From Acidobacteriota bacterium (GTDB lineage Bacteria > Acidobacteriota > Terriglobia > 20CM-2-55-15), in assembly GCA_003223895.1 (NCBI GenBank), contig QHXD01000119.1, forward strand, positions 1 to 8,207: a stretch of 8,207 bases of DNA, in the 5' to 3' direction. Position numbers and translations under genes: made by a program. How positions within the stretch are numbered: the stretch's first letter is position 1; each line of letters starts with the position of its first letter. Shown in pieces: positions 4,988 to 8,207 of the stretch. Under the pieces are notes generated by a model that was not told the origin of the DNA, searched no databases, and worked only from the letters and a program-made list of their open reading frames with translations.

Positions 4988-6502
4988 CTAACGGCAGCCG
5001 TCGCCGTAAGGCTTTTGGATGCCTTCTCGCGCGGCGGCTTGCGCGTTTCGGGTGTTGTCGCCGAGCTTGACGGCCTGCTGGTAGTACTCGACGGCGCGTT
5101 CCCGCGTACATTCGAGGTCGAAGATCCGCGCCATAAAGATGTAGGACCAGACTCTCATTGAGGGCTCGGCCGAATCGCTGCGAATCGTCCGATCGAAGTA
5201 CTGCTTCGCCAGTTCGTCGTCGTTCTGCTTGCTCGCAATCAACGCCAGGCCGTAGAGGGCCGCGCCATTATTGCGATCGAAATCCGAAAGCACTCTTTCG
5301 AAGGCTGTCTTCGCCTTCGCGTGATCACCTGAATTGAATGCCGCTTCGCCTTCCTTGAGCAGATCGCGGGTTGGATTTGCCGGCGGCGCCGGCGGAGGCT
5401 GTGGAACCTCGGGCCGCGACGCTGTCTTCTGAGGAATCGGGATCTTCGAGAAGGTTTCCTGAAACCTCTGTTGCTCGGTCTTCAACTGAATTGCCTTCGC
5501 CATCTCTGGAAAGTAGTCGCGGATTCCCGATTCATTCTGCTCAAAGCTCTGGAGAGCCTCATAGAAGTAAGGCGTCAACAACAAGCCCGATCGATAATAG
5601 GCATCGACGTTTTCGCGCGCCCGGACGGCCGGAACCCGGTCCATGCGCAACTCGACGGCGCGAATCAACGACTCCGTCGTCATGATGTGAAACTCCGACG
5701 TGTAGGCCCGATCGACGCCTTCGGCTCTCGAAACGAGTCCGAGAATATTGTTGCCTCCCGCGATCTTCGGAGCATTGAGGGCGACAAGGCTGTCGAGCTG
5801 GAAGTGCAAATAGGCGTGGCGCACATCGTCGACGCGCGGATTCGTTGAATCGCCAAGAACGACGTAGTAGTTGTCCTGATAGCTTCGCACGTTAACGGTA
5901 TTGGTGGGCGCTGCCAGTTCGAGGTAAACGGCCAGATTCCGCGTCACGACATTTCCGAGCGGAACGCGAAGATAGGCGTCGGTCCGGACGATGAGATCGC
6001 GCAATACTGGAGCCTGCCGAGCGATCTCTCGTTCATATTGGAGACGGATTACGGTCCAATACTGCGAAATATGTGCCTTCTCGTAAAACTCGCGGAGAAG
6101 GTCGGCAAAACCCAGCACACTCCGCGCATCCGGCGGCATGTTCTCTTCGCGAGTGGCAGGCCTGAAATTGGGCGCATCCGTCAACGTCACAGCCAGAGAG
6201 ATGTACTTGGACAGCTGCGCCTCATCCGTTTCATTGCCCTTACGTCCCTTGTAAAACGCCTTCAGCCGGGCCACAAGGTCCGGGTCCAGATCCTCCGTGT
6301 ATTTCCGTGCGGCCGCGCGCACCGGATGGTATTGGGAACCGTATTCGACGTCGAAACCGGCGACGTTCAGAGCGGCCATCGTAGTGAACAACCGCAGGTT
6401 CGGTTCGAAGATGATGGTTCGAGACTGCGCCGAGCCCGGCACAACGCAACTGGCGACAAGGAAAAGAACTAATGCGATTCGTCCAAGCATTCCCGAAATC
6501 AT
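4988..6502 (-). CDS. Exported TPR protein with degenerate zincin-like domain
   Basis: The 504-residue product starts at ATG 6502, where a signal peptide begins (hydrophobic core about 9-22, cleavage near GSAQS at 23-27). The frame is open further upstream, but that stretch is antisense to the TIM-barrel gene and has no protein-like pattern. Residues 30-345 form a mainly helical domain. Within it, DDVRHAYLHFQLDSL (225-239) looks like a metallopeptidase HExxH helix with Glu replaced by Ala (His229, Ala230, His233), and ESLIRAVELR (277-286) could be a third-ligand helix. A Pro-rich linker (365-376) leads to TPR-like helices at about 378-445 and 450-480 (EGEAAFNSGDHAKAKTAFERV, then ALYGLALIASKQNDDELAKQYFDRTI). 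The TPR part is likely for protein binding in the periplasm. The specific function is unknown; an inactive peptidase fold is an inference. Confidence 0.82.
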   Translation of the reverse strand: MISGMLGRIALVLFLVASCVVPGSAQSRTIIFEPNLRLFTTMAALNVAGFDVEYGSQYHPVRAAARKYTEDLDPDLVARLKAFYKGRKGNETDEAQLSKYISLAVTLTDAPNFRPATREENMPPDARSVLGFADLLREFYEKAHISQYWTVIRLQYEREIARQAPVLRDLIVRTDAYLRVPLGNVVTRNLAVYLELAAPTNTVNVRSYQDNYYVVLGDSTNPRVDDVRHAYLHFQLDSLVALNAPKIAGGNNILGLVSRAEGVDRAYTSEFHIMTTESLIRAVELRMDRVPAVRARENVDAYYRSGLLLTPYFYEALQSFEQNESGIRDYFPEMAKAIQLKTEQQRFQETFSKIPIPQKTASRPEVPQPPPAPPANPTRDLLKEGEAAFNSGDHAKAKTAFERVLSDFDRNNGAALYGLALIASKQNDDELAKQYFDRTIRSDSAEPSMRVWSYIFMARIFDLECTRERAVEYYQQAVKLGDNTRNAQAAAREGIQKPYGDGCR

Positions 6503-6520
6503 AGCATTACAATGCGTGTC

Positions 6521-7357
6521 ATGGAGTTTGGAATCTCGACGCAGATCCACCGCCGCCGCACGGTCACCGTGGATCTGCTGGAATCCATGAGAAAAACCGG
6601 CTACGAGCAGTTCGAGCTCTTTTGCAATCGCCCACACCTGGATTTCCACGACCGAACGCTGCTGCGCTCTCTCGGACGGTGGTTCCAGGAAAACGCTCTG
6701 CCGGCCCCTTCGATTCACTTGCCTTTCATGGAGAATGTCGGACCCAGGGAGAAAGTCTGGATATCGCCGCTGGATTCCGAGCGGCAACATCGCGAATCCG
6801 CGATCGATGAGATTAAACGTTCGCTCGAGCTGGCTGAGCGAGTCATGCCGTCATACGTGGTGATGCACCTGGGAAATCCCGGAGAGAAGTTCAGTCCCGT
6901 TGCGTTTGAGTATGCCTACTCGGCGATCGCTCAGATTCGAGCATTTGCCGGGGTGAGAGTCATGATCGAAAACATTCCGAATGAGATCTCGACCATCGAT
7001 CGCATCCAGGAATTCAAACGTGTGGCAGGCATTCCCGATATTGGAATCTGCTACGATACTGGACACGGATATTTGCAGGGAGTCACGAGCGGTTTTGAAC
7101 ACATCCATACGACGCACGTCCACGACAACAATGGCGAGAAGGATGAGCATCTGTGGCCCTTCGAAGGCACCTTGAACTGGCCGGCTCTCATCGAAAAACT
7201 CGTGATCGCCGAATACAAAGGCTCCCTTGTTTTCGAGACGCGCGGAGACGAACCGGCCAAAGGCCGGGAGGTGCGCAGCCGGCTGCAGGACCTCTGGGAT
7301 GAGGCTCAAAACTCGATCGAAGAATTCCGGTCAAAGTACGGACTGAACGCGGGCTAA
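6521..7357 (+). CDS. Sugar phosphate isomerase/epimerase-like TIM-barrel protein (AP endonuclease 2 superfamily)
   Basis: The product is a 278-residue xylose isomerase-like TIM barrel (PF01261), full length. Typical metal-site positions are seen: His66 (SIHLPF), His116 (VVMHLGNPGE), Glu150 (MIENIPN), Asp179 and His182 (CYDTGHGY), His199, His201 and Asp202 (THVHDNNG), His210 (KDEHLWPFEG) and Glu239 (VFETRG). The combination IENIPN, YDTGH and HVHDNNG-x-D-x-H with a following G-T-L-N-W is usual for sugar isomerases and epimerases of this superfamily and also occurs in endonuclease IV-like proteins, so the reaction cannot be fixed. The start MEFGIST at 6521 matches the first beta strand; ATG at 6512 would add three residues. 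Neither has a Shine-Dalgarno site. It lies head-to-head with the TPR gene and 14 bases before asnS, so the latter two are probably co-transcribed. The TAA stop sits in a small palindrome. Confidence 0.88.
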   Translation: MEFGISTQIHRRRTVTVDLLESMRKTGYEQFELFCNRPHLDFHDRTLLRSLGRWFQENALPAPSIHLPFMENVGPREKVWISPLDSERQHRESAIDEIKRSLELAERVMPSYVVMHLGNPGEKFSPVAFEYAYSAIAQIRAFAGVRVMIENIPNEISTIDRIQEFKRVAGIPDIGICYDTGHGYLQGVTSGFEHIHTTHVHDNNGEKDEHLWPFEGTLNWPALIEKLVIAEYKGSLVFETRGDEPAKGREVRSRLQDLWDEAQNSIEEFRSKYGLNAG

Positions 7358-7364
7358 AGCCGCG
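7348..7364. repeat. Small GC-rich palindrome over the TIM-barrel stop codon
   Basis: CGC (7348-7350) pairs with GCG (7362-7364) and GGC (7352-7354) with GCC (7359-7361) around a taaa loop, leaving one G bulged. The loop contains the TAA stop. The form gcgggctaaagccgc resembles a short palindrome recurrent in acidobacterial genomes as I recall it; only one copy is in the window. It could also be chance. Confidence 0.4.
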
Positions 7365-7371
7365 ACTGCAT

Positions 7372-8207
7372 ATGAAAATCCTCGACGTCAAGGAAGTTCA
7401 CGCCACAAAACCCCTCGATCAGGAATTCAAACTCCAGGGCTGGGTCCGCAGCCACCGGGCGGGAAAGGGAATCTCTTTCATCGAATTTTCGGATGGTACA
7501 TCGATCCGGACTCTGCAACTTGTCGTGAACCCCTCACTGGAAAGCTACCAGACGATCGCGGGAAAGCTCGGGACCGGATCAGCGATAGAAGTCGCGGGCA
7601 GGCTTGTGCGTTCAGAGGGCGGCAAGCAGGAATATGACTTCAATGTGGCGGAGATCAAACTCGTAGGAGAAGCGCCGCCCGAGTATCCCTTACAAAAGAA
7701 AAAACACACGCTGGAGTTCCTGCGGGAAATACAGCACCTTCGCCCCCGGACCAATACGCTCGGTGCGGCCTTTCGTGTGCGAAGCAGGGCAGCCTTTGCA
7801 ATACACAGGTTCTTCAATGAACGCGGGTTTTTCCACATCCACACTCCAATCATTACGACCTCCGACGCCGAAGGCGCCGGAGAAATGTTTCGAGTCACAG
7901 CCCTGGACCTGGAAAATCTTCCCAAAGTCGATAACAAGATCGATTTTCAGCAGGATTTTTTCAAAGCCGAAGCCAAACTCACAGTTTCCGGCCAGCTTGA
8001 AGGAGAGATTTTCGCGACGGCGCTGAAGAAGGTTTACACTTTCGGACCGACATTCCGTGCGGAAAACTCGAATACGGCCAGGCATCTCGCCGAATTCTGG
8101 ATGATCGAGCCTGAAGTGGCTTTCCTCGACCTGGAAGGAAATATGGCCCTTGCCGAGGCCTTCATCAAGGATTTGATCCAGTCTGTGCTCGATCATTGCG
8201 AGGACGA
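7372..8207 (+). CDS. asnS: Asparaginyl-tRNA synthetase (3' end beyond the window)
   Basis: The first 278 codons are present, with no stop before the window ends; bacterial AsnS is usually 430-470 residues. It charges tRNA-Asn with asparagine in the cytoplasm. An N-terminal OB-fold anticodon-binding domain (about 18-100) includes LQGWVRSHRAGKGISFIEFS and SIRTLQLVV. The class II catalytic domain follows: EYPLQKKKHTLEFLREIQHL then RPRTNT (104-128), motif 1 around FFNERGFFHIHTPIIT (148-163), SDAEGAGEMF (164-173), KLTVSGQLEGE (202-212) and motif 2 from YTFGPTFRAENSNTARHLAE (222-241). GEMFRVTALDLENLP and FRAENSN distinguish AsnS from AspRS. Motif 3 would lie beyond the window. ATG at 7372 begins a normal family N-terminus, but no good Shine-Dalgarno site precedes it, so translation may be coupled to the TIM-barrel gene ending 14 bases earlier. 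Confidence 0.96.
   Translation, partial: MKILDVKEVHATKPLDQEFKLQGWVRSHRAGKGISFIEFSDGTSIRTLQLVVNPSLESYQTIAGKLGTGSAIEVAGRLVRSEGGKQEYDFNVAEIKLVGEAPPEYPLQKKKHTLEFLREIQHLRPRTNTLGAAFRVRSRAAFAIHRFFNERGFFHIHTPIITTSDAEGAGEMFRVTALDLENLPKVDNKIDFQQDFFKAEAKLTVSGQLEGEIFATALKKVYTFGPTFRAENSNTARHLAEFWMIEPEVAFLDLEGNMALAEAFIKDLIQSVLDHCED

Noticed and set aside
6503..6790. N-terminal extension of the TPR protein to 600 residues
   Set aside because: The extra 96 residues are antisense to the TIM-barrel gene and have no domain character, and the signal peptide begins at ATG 6502.
7690..8196. Minus-strand open frame of 168 codons
   Set aside because: It lies opposite the AsnS catalytic domain, whose motifs are unmistakable; the reverse frame has no family features.

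Overview
The window looks like a stretch of chromosome from an Acidobacteriota-type bacterium, probably a soil or metagenomic member. This is an inference from gene content: a secreted protein of a family common in acidobacterial genomes followed by a DUF6152 protein, a reaction-centre-type multihaem cytochrome c with no photosynthesis genes around it, an ECF sigma factor with a C-terminal helical extension, and short GC-rich palindromes of the kind scattered through such genomes. I see no phage, transposase, CRISPR array, tRNA or rRNA gene.

Layout. Positions 3-170 hold the last codons of a DUF6596-type ECF sigma factor (+). A DUF2306 integral membrane protein follows on the minus strand (225-1016). 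After a divergent promoter region comes a two-gene plus-strand unit of exported proteins (1206-2003 and 2035-2439), each with a strong Shine-Dalgarno site. A pair of inverted hairpin repeats (2448-2520) separates it from a convergent isopenicillin N synthase-like Fe(II)/2-oxoglutarate oxygenase (2516-3502, minus). Only 11 bases from that gene's start codon, a stand-alone 5'-3' exonuclease begins on the plus strand (3514-4302). It ends inside a 63-base inverted repeat (4299-4438). A recognisable promoter then drives a small exported di-haem cytochrome c (4500-4964). A convergent exported TPR protein (4988-6502, minus) follows; its N-terminal domain carries a degenerate zincin-like HAYLH motif. 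Nine bases from that gene's start, a TIM-barrel sugar isomerase/AP-endonuclease-2-like protein begins (6521-7357), followed after 14 bases by asparaginyl-tRNA synthetase (7372 to beyond the window end).

The genes do not form one pathway; they are mostly single genes or pairs. The exported pair and the cytochrome belong to the envelope or periplasm. The exonuclease and AsnS are information-processing genes. The oxygenase and TIM-barrel protein are metal enzymes of unknown substrate.

The most striking non-coding pattern is that palindromic repeats sit on gene ends. The stop codons of four genes (DUF2306, oxygenase, exonuclease, TIM-barrel) lie inside such repeats. Two of them are the same repeat family, entering in the same frame (NTG-TAG), with a compensatory stem change between copies. 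Two head-to-head gene pairs have start codons only about 10-20 bases apart with no visible Shine-Dalgarno sites.
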